64,000 nucleotides of DNA from Ptiloglossa arizonensis (Eukaryota > Arthropoda > Insecta > Hymenoptera > Colletidae), in assembly GCF_051014685.1 (NCBI RefSeq), contig NW_027478385.1, positions 9,734,001 through 9,798,000 on the forward strand. Reading direction: 5' to 3'. Position numbers and translations under genes: made by a program. This document shows positions 12,041 through 23,833 of this stretch, piece after piece (the first letter of the stretch is position 1; every line of letters starts with the position of its first letter). The notes under the pieces were generated by a model. The model saw only the letters and a list, made by a program, of their open reading frames with translations, had not been told where the DNA came from and did not search any database.

Positions 12041-14872
12041 AGGAATTTTTGGGTTAGGTCAATCCGTACGCTAGATATGGGAGTTGGAAGCCTAGAAGTG
12101 GTTGAGAAGGCAAAAAATTTTTCGCAATTCTGCTGCTCCTAACGCTTAACCAGAATGGCCTAGGGAAAAAATACACATACCGTTGTAATCGGGCGAGTTT
12201 CTACTTTCAGACGCAATAGGAATTTTTGTGTTAGGTCAATCCGTTCGCGAGATATGGGAGTTTGAAGGCAAGAAATGTTTGATAAGGCAAAAAATTTTTC
12301 GCAATTCTGCTGCTCCAAACGCTAAACCAGAATGGCCTAGGGAAGAAATACACATACCGCTGTAATCGGGCGAGTTTCTACTTTCACATGCAATAGGAAT
12401 TTTTGGGTTAGGTCAATCCGTTCGCGAGATATGGGAGTTTGAAGCCAAGAAATGGTTGAGAAGGCAAAAAATTTTTCGCAATTCTGCTGCTCCTAACGCT
12501 TAACCAGAATGGCCTAGGGAAAAAATACACATACCGTTGTAATCGGGCGAGTTTCTACTTTCAGACGCAACATGAACTTTTGTGTTAGGTCAATCCGTTC
12601 GCGAGATATGGGAGTTTCAATCCAAGAAATGGTTGAGAAGGGAAAGAATTTTTCGCAATTCTGCTGCTCCAAACGCTTAACCAGAATGGCCTAGGGAAAA
12701 AATACACATACCTTTGTAATCGGGCGAGTTTCTACTTTCAGATGCAATAGGAATTTTTGGGTTAGGTCAATCCGTTCGCGAGATATGGGAGTTTGAAGCC
12801 AAGAAATGGTTGAGAAGGTAAAAAATTTTTCGCAATTCTGCTGCTCCAAACGCTTAACCAGAATGGCCTAGGGAAAAAATACACATACCGTTGTAATCGG
12901 GCGAGTTTCTACTTTTAGGCGCAATAGGAATTTTTGTGTTAGGTCAATCCGTTTGCGAGATATGGGAGTTTGAAGGCAAGAAATGGTTGATAAGGCAAAA
13001 AATTTTTCGCAATTCTGCTGCTCCAAACGCTAAACCTAAATGGCCTAGGGAAGAAATACACATACCGCTGTAATCGGGCGAGTTTCTACTTTCAGATGCA
13101 ATAGGAATTTTTGGGTTAGGTCAATCCGTTCGCGAGATATGGGAGTTTGAAGCCAAGAAATGGTTGAGAAGGCAAAAAATTTTTCGCAATTCTGCTGCTC
13201 CTAACGCTTAACCAGAATGGCCTAGGGAAAAAATACACATACCGTTGTAATCGGGCGAGCTTCTACTTTCAGACGCAACATGAACTTTTGTGTTAGGTCA
13301 ATCCGTTCGCGAGATATGGGAGTCTGAAGCCAAGAAATGGTTGGGAAGGGAAAGAATTTTTCGCAATTCTGCTGCACCAAACGCTTAACCAGAATGGCCT
13401 AGGGAAAAAATACACATACCGTTGTAATCGGGCGAGTTTCTACTTTCAGATGCAACAGGAACTTTTGGGTTAGGTCAATCCGTTCGCGAGATATGGGAGT
13501 TTGAAAGCAAGAAATGGTTGATAAGGCAAAAAATTTTTCGCAATTCTGCTACTCCAAACGCTAAACCAGAGTGGCCTAGGGAAGAAATACACATACCGCT
13601 GTAATCGGGCGAGTTTCTACTTTCAGACGCAACAGGAACTTTTGGGTTAGGTCAATCCGTTCGCGAGATATGGGAGTCTGAAGCCAAGAAATGGTTGGGA
13701 AGGCAAAAAATTTTTCGCAATTCTGCTGCTCCAAACGCTTAACCAGAGTGGCCTAGGGAAAAAATACACATACCGTTGTAATGGGGCGAGTTTCTACTAT
13801 CAGATGCAACAGGAATTTTTGGGTTAGGTCAATCCGTTCGCGATATATGGGAGTCTGAAGCCAAGAAATGGTTGGGAAGGGAAAAAATTTTTCGCAATTC
13901 TGCTGCTCCAAACGCTTAACCAGAATGGCCTAGGGAAAAAATACACATACCGTTGTAATCGGGCGAGTTTCTACTTTCAGGCGCAATAGGAATTTTTGTG
14001 TTAGGTCAATCCGTTTGCGAGATATGGGAGTTTGAAGGCAAGAAATGGTTGATAAGGCAATAAATTTTTCGCAATTCTGCTGCTCCAAACGCTAAACCAG
14101 AATGGCCTAGGGAAGAAATACACATACCGCTGTAATCGGGCGAGTTTCTACTTTCAGATGCAATAGGAATTTTTGGGTTAGGTCAATCCGTTCGCGAGAT
14201 ATGGGAGTTTGAAGCCAAGAAATGGTTGAGAAGGCAAAAAATTTTTCGCAATTCTGCTGCTCCTAACGCTTAACCAGAATGGCCTAGGGAAAAAACACAC
14301 ATACCGTTGTAATCGGGCGAGTTTCTACTTTCAGACGCAACATGAACTTTTGTGTTAGGTCAATCCGTTCGCGAGATATGGGAGTCTGAAGCCAAGAAAT
14401 GGTTGGGAAGGGAAAGAATTTTTCGCAATTCTGCTGCTCCAAACGCTTAACCAGAATGGCCTAGGGAAAAAATACACATACCGCTGTAATCGGGCAAGTT
14501 TCTACTTTCAGACGCAACAGGAACTTTTGGGTTAGGTCAATCCGTTCGCGAGATATGGGAGTCTGAAGCCAAGAAATGGTTGGGAAGGGAAAAAATTTTT
14601 CGCAATTCTGCTGCTCCAAACGCTTAACCAGAATGGCCTAGGGAAAAAATACACATACCGTTGTAATCGGGCGAGTTTCTAATTTCAGATGCAATAGGAA
14701 TTTTTGGGTTAGGTCAATCCGTTCGCGAGATATGGGAGTTTGAAGCCAAGAAATGGTTGATAAGGCAAAAAATTTTTCGCAATTCTGCGGCTCCTAACGC
14801 TTAACCAGAATGGCCTAGGGAAAAAATACACATACCGTTGTAATCGGGCGAGTTTCTACTTTCAGACGCAAT
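12041..14872 (+). repeat. HOR C copy 2, 16 monomers (2832 bp)
   Basis: Reading through against 9209-12040 I noticed one substitution, t11464 versus c14296, so identity exceeds 99.9%. The copies share private variants such as gttggaagcctagaagtgg, the ccagagtgg and gtaatggggcg units, and ctgcaccaaacg. The match ends near 14886, where gggtcaggtcaatccgat replaces the expected sequence. Either the duplication is very recent or it is an assembly duplication. Confidence 0.92.
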
Positions 14873-15002
14873 AGGAATTTTTGGGTCAGGTCAATCCGAT
14901 CGCGAGATATGGGAGTTTGAAGCCAAGAAATGGTTGAGAAGGCAAAAAATTTTTCGCAATTCTGCTGCTCCAAACGCTTAACCAGAATGGCCTAGGGAAA
15001 AA
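14873..15002 (+). repeat. Linking monomer between HOR C and HOR D
   Basis: Less than one unit between two unrelated HOR blocks. It carries the private ggtcaggtcaatccgatcgcgag variant, which changes the first T of TTCG in the CENP-B-box-like motif. No other content. Confidence 0.55.
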
Positions 15003-17833
15003 ATACACATACCGTTGTAATCGGGCGAGTTTCTACTTTCAGACGCAACAGGAATTTTTGGGTTAGGTCAATCCGTTCGCGAGATATGGGAGGTTGAATC
15101 CAAGAAATGGTTGAGAAGGCAAAAAATTTTTCGCAATTCTGCTGCTCCAAACGCTTAACTAGAATGGCCTAGGGAAAAAATACGCATACCGTTGTAATCG
15201 GCCGAGTTTATACTTTCAGATGCAGTAGGAATTTTTGGGTTAGGTCAATCCGTTCGCGAGATATGGGAGTTTGAAGCCAAGAAATGGTTGAGAAGGTAAA
15301 AAATTTTTCGCAATTCTGCTGCTCCAAACGCTTAACCAGAATGGCCTAGGGAAAAAATACACATACCGTTGTAATCGGGCGAGTTTCTACTTTCAGACGC
15401 AACATGAACTTTTGTGTTAGGTCAATCCGTTCGCGAGATATGGGAGTCTGAAGCCAAGAAATGGTTGGGAAGGGAAAGAATTTTTCGCAATTCTGCTTCT
15501 CCAAACGCTTAACCAGAATGGCCTAGGGAAAAAATACACATACCGTTGTAATCGGGCGAGTTTCTACTTTCAGATGCAACAGGAACTTTTGGGTTAGGTC
15601 AATCCGTTCGCGAGATATGGGAGTTTGAAAGCAAGAAATGGTTGATAAGGCAAAAAATTTTTCGCAATTCTGCTACTCCAAACGCTAAACCAGAATGGCC
15701 TAGGGAAGAAATACACATACCGCTGTAATCGGGCGAGTTTCTACTTTCAGACGCAACAGGAACTTTTGGGTTAGGTCAATCCGTTCGCGAGATATGGGAG
15801 TCTGAAGCCAAGAAATGGTTGGGAAGGGAAAAAATTTTTCGCAATTCTGCTGCTCCAAACGCTTAACCAGAATGGCCTAGGGAAAAAATACACATACCGT
15901 TGTAATCGGGCGAGTTTCTACTTTCAGATGCAATAGGAATTTTTGGGTTAGGTCAATCCGTTCGCGAGATATGGGAATTTGAAGCCAAGAAATGGTTGAG
16001 AAGGCAAAAAATTTTTCGCAATTCTGCTGCTCCAAACGCTTAACCAGAATGGCCTAGGGAAAAAATACACATACCGCTGCAATCGGGCGAGTTTCTACTT
16101 TCAGATGCAGTAGGAATTTTTGGGTTAGGTCAATCCGTTCGCGAGGTATGGGAGTTTGAAGCCAAGAAATGGTTGAGAAGGGAAAAATTTTTCGCAATTC
16201 TGCTGCTCCAAACGCTTAACCAGAATGGCCTAGGGAAAAAATACACATACCGTTGTAATCGGGCGAGTTTCTACTTTCAGACGCAACAGGAACTTTTGGG
16301 TTAGGTCAATCCGTTCGCGAGATATGGGAGTCTGAAGCCAAGAAATGGTTGAGAAGGCAAAAAATTTTTCGCAATTCTGCTGCTCCAAACGCTTAACCAG
16401 AATGGCCTAGGGAAAAAATACACATACCGTTGTAATCGGGCGAGTTTCTACTATCAGATGCAACAGGAATTTTTGGGTTAGGTCAATCCGTTCGCGATAT
16501 ATGAGAGTTTGAAGCCAAGAAATGGTTGAGAAGGCAAAAAATTTTTCGCAATTCTGCTGCTCCAAACGCTTAGCCAGAATGGGCTAGGGAAAAAATACAC
16601 ATACCGTTGTAATCGGGCGAGTTTCTACTGTCAGATGCAACAGGAATTTTTGGGTTAGGTCAATCCGTTCGCGAGATATGGGTGTTTGAAGCTAAGAAAT
16701 GGTTGAGAACAGAACATATTTTCGCAATTCTGCTGCTCTAAACGCTTAACCAGATTGGCCTAGGGAAAAAATACGCATACCTTTGCAATCGGGCGAGTTT
16801 CTAATTTCAGACGCAGCATGAATTTTTGGGTTTGGTCAATCCGTTCGCGAGATATGGGAGTTTGAAGCCAAGAAATGGTTGAGAAGGTAAAAAATTTTTC
16901 GCAATTCTGCTGCTCCAAACGCTTAACCAGAATGGCCTAGGGAAAAAATACACATACCGTTGTAATCGGGCGAGTTTCTACTTTCAGACGCAATAGGAAT
17001 TTTTGTGTTAGGTCAATCCGTTCGCGAGATATGGGAGTTTGAAGGCAAGAAATGGTTGATAAGGCAAAAAAATTTTTGGCAATTCTGCTGCTCCAAACGC
17101 TTAGCCAGAACGGGCTAGGGAAAAAATACACATACCGTTGTAATCGGGCGAGTTTCTACTTTCAGATGCAACAGGAATTTTTGGGTTAGGTCAATCCGTT
17201 CGCGAGATATGGGAGTTTGAAGCCAAGAAATGGTTGAGAAGGCAAAAAATTTTTCGCAATTCTGCTGCTCCAAACGCTAAACCAGAATGGCCTAGGGAAG
17301 AAATACACATACCGCTGTAATCGGGCGAGTTTCTACTTTCAGACGCAACATGAACTTTTGGGTTAGGTCAATCCGTTCGCGAGATATGGGAGTCTGAAGC
17401 CAAGAAATGGTTGGGAAGGGAAAAAATTTTTCGCAATTCTGCTGCTCCAAACGCTTAACCAGAATGGCCTAGGGAAAAAATACACATACCGTTGTAATCA
17501 GGCGAGTTTCTACTTTCAGATGCAATAGGAATTTTTGGGTTAGGTCAATCCGTTCGCGAGATATGGGAATTTGAAGCCAAGAAATGGTTGAGAAGGCAAA
17601 CAATTTTTCGCAATTCTGCTGCTCCAAACGCTTAACCAGAATGGCCTAGGGAAAAAATACGCATACCGTTGTAATCGGGGGAGTTTCTAATTTCAGACGC
17701 AGCATGAATTTTTCGGTTTGGTCAATCCGTTCGCTAGATATGGGAGTTTGAATCCAAGAAATGGTTGAGAAGGCAAAAAATTTTTCGCAGTCCTACTGCT
17801 CCAAACGCTTAACCAGAATGGCCTAGGGAAGAA
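15003..17833 (+). repeat. HOR D copy 1, 16 monomers (about 2831 bp)
   Basis: The gaggttgaat marker at 15090 recurs at 17921 (offset 2831), and the ttctgcttct unit at 15491 corresponds to 18321 (offset 2830); one A-tract base differs between. The unit order differs from HOR C, so this is a separate 16-unit HOR. It holds a 178-bp chimeric unit with an A7T5 tract near 17069 and a shortened gaacagaacatatttt unit near 16713. Confidence 0.9.
17065..17118 (+). repeat. Chimeric monomer right half (A7T5-ggc ... cagaacgggctagg), left half type D
   Basis: The tract is one base longer than usual, tcgc has become tggc, and cttagcc plus agaacgggc follow. The left half is gaaggcaagaaatgg with gataaggc. An identical arrangement is at about 19895-19948 in HOR D copy 2. 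Confidence 0.8.
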
Positions 17834-20663
17834 ATACACATACCGTTGTAATCGGGCGAGTTTCTACTTTCAGACGCAACAGGAATTTTTGGGTTAGGTC
17901 AATCCGTTCGCGAGATATGGGAGGTTGAATCCAAGAAATGGTTGAGAAGGCAAAAAATTTTTCGCAATTCTGCTGCTCCAAACGCTTAACTAGAATGGCC
18001 TAGGGAAAAAATACACATATCGCTGTAATCGGGCGAGTTTATACTTTCAGATGCAGTAGGAATTTTTGGGTTAGGTCAATCCGTTCGCGAGATATGGGAG
18101 TTTGAAGCCAAGAAATGGTTGAGAAGGAAAAAATTTTTCGCAATTCTGCTGCTCCAAACGCTTAACCAGAATGGCCTAGGGAAAAAATACACATACCGTT
18201 GTAATCGGGCGAGTTTCTACTTTCAGACGCAACATGAACTTTTGTGTTAGGTCAATCCGTTCGCGAGATATGGGAGTCTGAAGCCAAGAAATGGTTGGGA
18301 AGGGAAAGAATTTTTCGCAAGTCTGCTTCTCCAAACGCTTAACCAGAATGGCCTAGGGAAAAAATACACATACCGTTGTAATCGGGCGAGTTTCTACTTT
18401 CAGATGCAACAGGAACTTTTGGGTTAGGTCAATCCGTTCGCGAGATATGGGAGTTTGAAAGCAAGAAATGGTTGATAAGGCAAAAAATTTTTCGCAATTC
18501 TGCTACTCCAAACGCCAAACCAGAATGGCCTAGGGAAGAAATACACATACCGCTGTAATCGGGCGAGTTTCTACTTTCAGACGCAACAGGAACTTTTGGG
18601 TTAGGTCAATCCGTTCGCGAGATATGGGAGTCTGAAGCCAAGAAATGGTTGGGAAGGGAAAAAATTTTTCGCAATTCTGCTGCTCCAAACGCTTAACCAG
18701 AATGGCCTAGGGAAAAAATACACATACCGTTGTAATCGGGCGAGTTTCTACTTTCAGATGCAATAGGAATTTTTGGGTTAGGTCCATCCGTTCGCGAGAT
18801 ATGGGAATTTGAAGCCAAGAAATGGTTGAGAAGGCAAAAAATTTTTCGCAATTCTGCTGCTCCAAACGCTTAACCAGAATGGCCTAGGGAAAAAATACAC
18901 ATACCGCTGCAATCGGGCGAGTTTCTACTTTCAGATGCAGTAGGAATTTTTGGGTTAGGTCAATCCGTTCGCGAGGTATGGGAGTTTGAAGCCAAGAAAT
19001 GGTTGAGAAGGCAAAAATTTTTCGCAATTCTGCTGCTCCAAACGCTTAACCAGAATGGCCTAGGGAAAAAATACACATACCGTTGTAATCGGGCGAGTTT
19101 CTACTTTCAGACGCAACAGGAACTTTTGGGTTAGGTCAATCCGTTCGCGAGATATGGGAGTCTGAAGCCAAGAAATGGTTGAGAAGGCAAAAAATTTTTC
19201 GCAATTCTGCTGCTCCAAACGCTTAACCAGAATGGCCTAGGGAAAAAATACACATACCGTTGTAATCGGGCGAGTTTCTACTATCAGATGCAACAGGAAT
19301 TTTTGGGTTAGGTCAATCCGTTCGCGATATATGGGAGTTTGAAGCCAAGAAATGGTTGAGAAGGCAAAAAATTTTTCGCAATTCTGCTGCTCCAAACGCT
19401 TAACCAGAATGGCCTAGGGAAAAAATACACATACCGTTGTAATCGGGCGAGTTTCTACTGTCAGATGCAACAGGAATTTTTGGGTTAGGTCAATCCGTTC
19501 GCGAGATATGGGTGTTTGAAGCTAAGAAATGGTTGAGAACAGAACATATTTTCGCAATTCTGCTGCTCTAAACGCTTAACCAGATTGGCCTAGGGAAAAA
19601 ATACGCATACCTTTGCAATCGGGCGAGTTTCTAATTTCAGACGCAGCATGAATTTTTGGGTTTGGTCAATCCGTTCGCGAGATATGGGAGTTTGAAGCCA
19701 AGAAATGGTTGAGAAGGTAAAAAATTTTTCGCAATTCTGCTGCTCCAAACGCTTAACCAGAATGGCCTAGGGAAAAAATACACATACCGTTGTAATCGGG
19801 CGAGTTTCTACTTTCAGACGCAATAGGAATTTTTGTGTTAGGTCAATCCGTTCGCGAGATATGGGAGTTTGAAGGCAAGAAATGGTTGATAAGGCAAAAA
19901 AATTTTTGGCAATTCTGCTGCTCCAAACGCTTAGCCAGAACGGGCTAGGGAAAAAATACACATACCGTTGTAATCGGGCGAGTTTCTACTTTCAGATGCA
20001 ACAGGAATTTTTGGGTTAGGTCAATCCGTTCGCGAGATATGGGAGTTTGAAGCCAAGAAATGGTTGAGAAGGCAAAAAATTTTTCGCAATTCTGCTGCTC
20101 CAAACGCTAAACCAGAATGGCCTAGGGAAGAAATACACATACCGCTGTAATCGGGCGAGTTTCTACTTTCAGACGCAACATGAACTTTTGGGTTAGGTCG
20201 ATCCGTTCGCGAGATATGGGAGTCTGAAGCCAAGAAATGGTTGGGAAGGGAAAAAATTTTTCGCAATTCTGCTGCTCCAAACGCTTAACCAGAATGGCCT
20301 AGGGAAAAAATACACATACCGTTGTAATCAGGCGAGTTTCTACTTTCAGATGCAATAGGAATTTTTGGGTTAGGTCAATCCGTTCGCGAGATATGGGAAT
20401 TTGAAGCCAAGAAATGGTTGAGAAGGCAAACAATTTTTCGCAATTCTGCTGCTCCAAACGCTTAACCAGAATGGCCTAGGGAAAAAATACGCATACCGTT
20501 GTAATCGGGGGAGTTTCTAATTTCAGACGCAGCATGAATTTTTCGGTTTGGTCAATCCGTTCGCTAGATATGGGAGTTTGAATCCAAGAAATGATTGAGA
20601 AGGCAAAAAATTTTTCGCAGTCCTACTGCTCCAAACGCTTAACCAGAATGGCCTAGGGAAGAA
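17834..20663 (+). repeat. HOR D copy 2, 16 monomers (about 2830 bp)
   Basis: Aligns to 15003-17833 with about 15-20 differences noticed (about 99%). Examples are cgccaaacc for cgctaaacc near 18514, ggtccatcc near 18781, ggtcgatcc near 20197 and aatgattgag near 20590. Past about 20694 the sequence reads tttcgacttt and then switches to gggggtttgaatcc, leaving the HOR. Confidence 0.88.
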
Positions 20664-23600
20664 ATACACATACCGTTGTAATCGGGCGAGTTTCGACTTT
20701 CAGACGCAACAGGAATTTTTGGGTTAGGTCAATCCGTTCGCGAGATATGGGGGTTTGAATCCAAGAAATGGTTGAGAAGGCAAAAAATTTTTCGCAATTC
20801 TGCTGCTCCAAACGCTTAACCAGAATGGCCTAGGGAAAAAATACGCATACCGTTGTAATCGGCCGAGTTTCTACTTTCAGATGCAACAGGAATTTTTGGG
20901 TTAGGTCAATCCGTTCGCGAGATATGGGTGTTTGAAGCTAAGAAATGGTTGAGAACAGAACATATTTTCGCAATTGTGCTGCTCCAAACGCTTAACCAGA
21001 TTGGCCTAGGGAAAAAATACGCATACCTTTGTAATCGGGCGAGTTTCTAATTTCAGACGCAGCATGAATTTTTGGGTTTGGTCAATCCGTTCGCGAGATA
21101 TGGGAGTTTGAAGCCAAGAAATGGTTGAGAAGGTAAAAAATTTTTCGCAATTCTGCTGCTCCAAACGCTTAACCAGAATGGCCTAGGGAAAAAATACACA
21201 TACCGTTGTAATCGGGCGAGTTTCTACTTTCAGACGCAATAGGAATTTTTGTGTTAGGTCAATCCGTTCGCGAGATATGGGAGTTTGAAAGCAAGAAATG
21301 GTTGATAAGGCAAAAAATTTTTCGCAATTCTGCTGCTCCAAACGCTTAGCCAGAATGGGCTAGGGAAAAAATACACATACCGTTGTAATCGGGCGAGTTT
21401 CTACTTTCAGATGCAACAGGAATTTTTGGGTTAGGTCAATCCGTTCGCGAGATATGGGAGTTTGAAGCCAAGAAATGGTTGAGAAGGCAAAAAATTTTTC
21501 GCAATTCTGCTGCTCCTAACGCTGAACCAGTATGGCCTAGGGAAAAAATACACATACCGTTGTAATCGGGCGAGTTTCTACTTTCAGACGCAACAGGAAC
21601 TTTTGGGTTAGGTCAATCCGTTCGCGAGATATGGGAGTCTGAAGCCAAGAAATGGTTGGGAAGGCAAAAAATTTTTCGCAATTCTGCTGCTCCAAACGCT
21701 TAACCAGAAGGGCCTAGGGAAAAAATACACATACCGTTGTAATCGGGCGAGTTTCTACTTTCAGATGCAATAGGAATTTTTGGGTTAGGTCAATCCGTTC
21801 GCGAGATATGGGAATTTGAAGCCAAGAAATGGTTGAGAAGCAAAAAATTTTTCGCAATTCTGCTGCTCCAAACGCTTAACCAGAATGGCCTAGGGAAAAA
21901 ATACACATACCGCTGTAATCGGGCGAGTTTCTACTTTCAGATGCAGTAGGAATTTTTGGGTTAGGTCAATCCGTTCGCGAGGTATGGGAGTTTGAAGCCA
22001 AGAAATGGTTGAGAAGGCAAAAATTTTTCGCAATTCTGCTGCTCCAAACGCTTAACCAGACTGGCCTAGGGAAAAAATACACATACCGTTGTAATCGGGC
22101 GAGTTTCTACTTTCAGACGCAACAGGAACTTTTGGGTTAGGTCCATCCGTTCGCGAGATATGGGAGTCTGAAGGCAAGAAATGGTTGGGAAGGGAAAAAA
22201 TTTTTCGCAATTCTGCTGCTCCAAACGCTTAACCAGAATGGCCTAGGGAAAAAATACACATACCGTTGTAATCGGGCGAGTTTCTACTTTCAGATGCAAC
22301 AGGAATTTTTGGGTTAGGTCAATCCGTTCGCGAGATATGGGTGTTTGAAGCTAAGAAATGGTTGAGAACAGAACATATTTTCGCAATTCTGCTGCTCCAA
22401 ACGCTTAACCAGATTGGCCTAGGGAAAAAATACGCATACCTTTGTAATCGGGCGAGTTTCTAATTTCAGACGCAGCATGAATTTTTGGGTTTGGTCAATC
22501 CGTTCGCTAGATATGGGAGTTTGAATCCAAGAAATGGTTGAGAAGGCAAAAAATTTTTCGCAGTCCTACTGCTCCAAACGCTTAACCAGAATGGCCTAGG
22601 GAAGAAATACACATACAGTTGTAATCGGGCGAGTTTCGACTTTCAGACGCAACAGGAATTTTTGGGTTAGGTCAATCCGTTCGCGAGATATGGGGGTTTG
22701 AATCCAAGAAATGGTTGAGAAGGCAAAAAATTTTTCGCAATTCTGCTGCTCCAAACGCTTAACCAGAATGGCCTAGGGAAAAAATACACATACCGTTGTA
22801 ATCGGCCGAGTTTCTACTTTCAGATGCAACAGGAATTTTTGGGTTAGGTCAATCCGTTCGCGAGATATGGGTGTTTGAAGCTAAGAAATGGTTGAGAACA
22901 GAACAAATTTTTCGCAATTCTGCTGCTCCAAACGCTTAACCAGATTGGCCTAGGGAAAAAATACGCATACCGTTGTAATCGGGCGAGTTTCTAATTTCAG
23001 ACGCAGCATGAATTTTTGGGTTTGGTCAATCCGTTCGCGAGATATGGGAGTTTGAAGCCAAGAAATGGTTGAGAAGGCAAAAAATTTTTCGCAATTCTGC
23101 TGCTCCTAACGCTTAACCAGAATGGCCTAGGGAAAAAATACACATACCGTTGTAATCGGGCGAGTTTCTACTTTCAGACGCAACATGAACTTTTGTGTTA
23201 GGTCAATCCGTTCGCGAGATATGGGAGTCTGAAGGCAAGAAATGGTTGGGAAGGGAAAAAATTTTTCGCAATTCTGCTGCTCCAAACGCTTAACCAGAAT
23301 GGCCTAGGGAAAAAATACACATACCGTTGTAATCGGGCGAGTTTCTACTTTCAGATGCAATAGGAATTTTTGGGTTAGGTCAATCCGTTCGCGAGATATG
23401 GGAATTTGAAGCCAAGAAATGGTTGAGAAGGCAAACAATTTTTCGCAATTCTGCTGCTCCAAACGCTTAACCAGAATGGCCTAGGGAAAAAATACGCATA
23501 CCCTTGTAATCGGGCGAGTTTCTAATTTCAGACGCAGCATGAATTTTTGGGTTTGGTCAATCCGTTCGCGAGATATGGGAGTTTGAAGCCAAGAAATGGT

Positions 23601-23833
23601 TGAGAAGGCAAAAAATTTTTCGCAATTCTGCTGCTCAAAACGCTTAACCAGAATGGCCTAGGGAAAAAATACACATACCGTTGTAATCGGGCGAGTTTCT
23701 ACTTTCAGACGCAATAGGAATTTTTGGGTTAGGTCAATCCGTTCGCGAGATATGGGAGTTTGAAGGCAAGAAATGGTTGATAAGGCAAACAATTTTTCGC
23801 AATTCTGCTGCTCCAAACGCTTAACCAGAACGG
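20664..23833 (+). repeat. Mosaic monomers leading into HOR E
   Basis: About 18 units built from types that recur in the next 15 kb: gggggtttgaatcc units, gtgtttgaag/gaacagaac units and gcatgaatttttgggtttgg units. The stretch from about 22150 to 22800 recurs near 27460-28080 (gtgtttgaag at 22341 and 27649, offset 5308, which is 30 units minus 2 bp). The stretch 23447-23833 recurs at 31586-31972 (offset 8139), including the rare ctgctcaaaa at 23631 and 31770. Confidence 0.75.
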
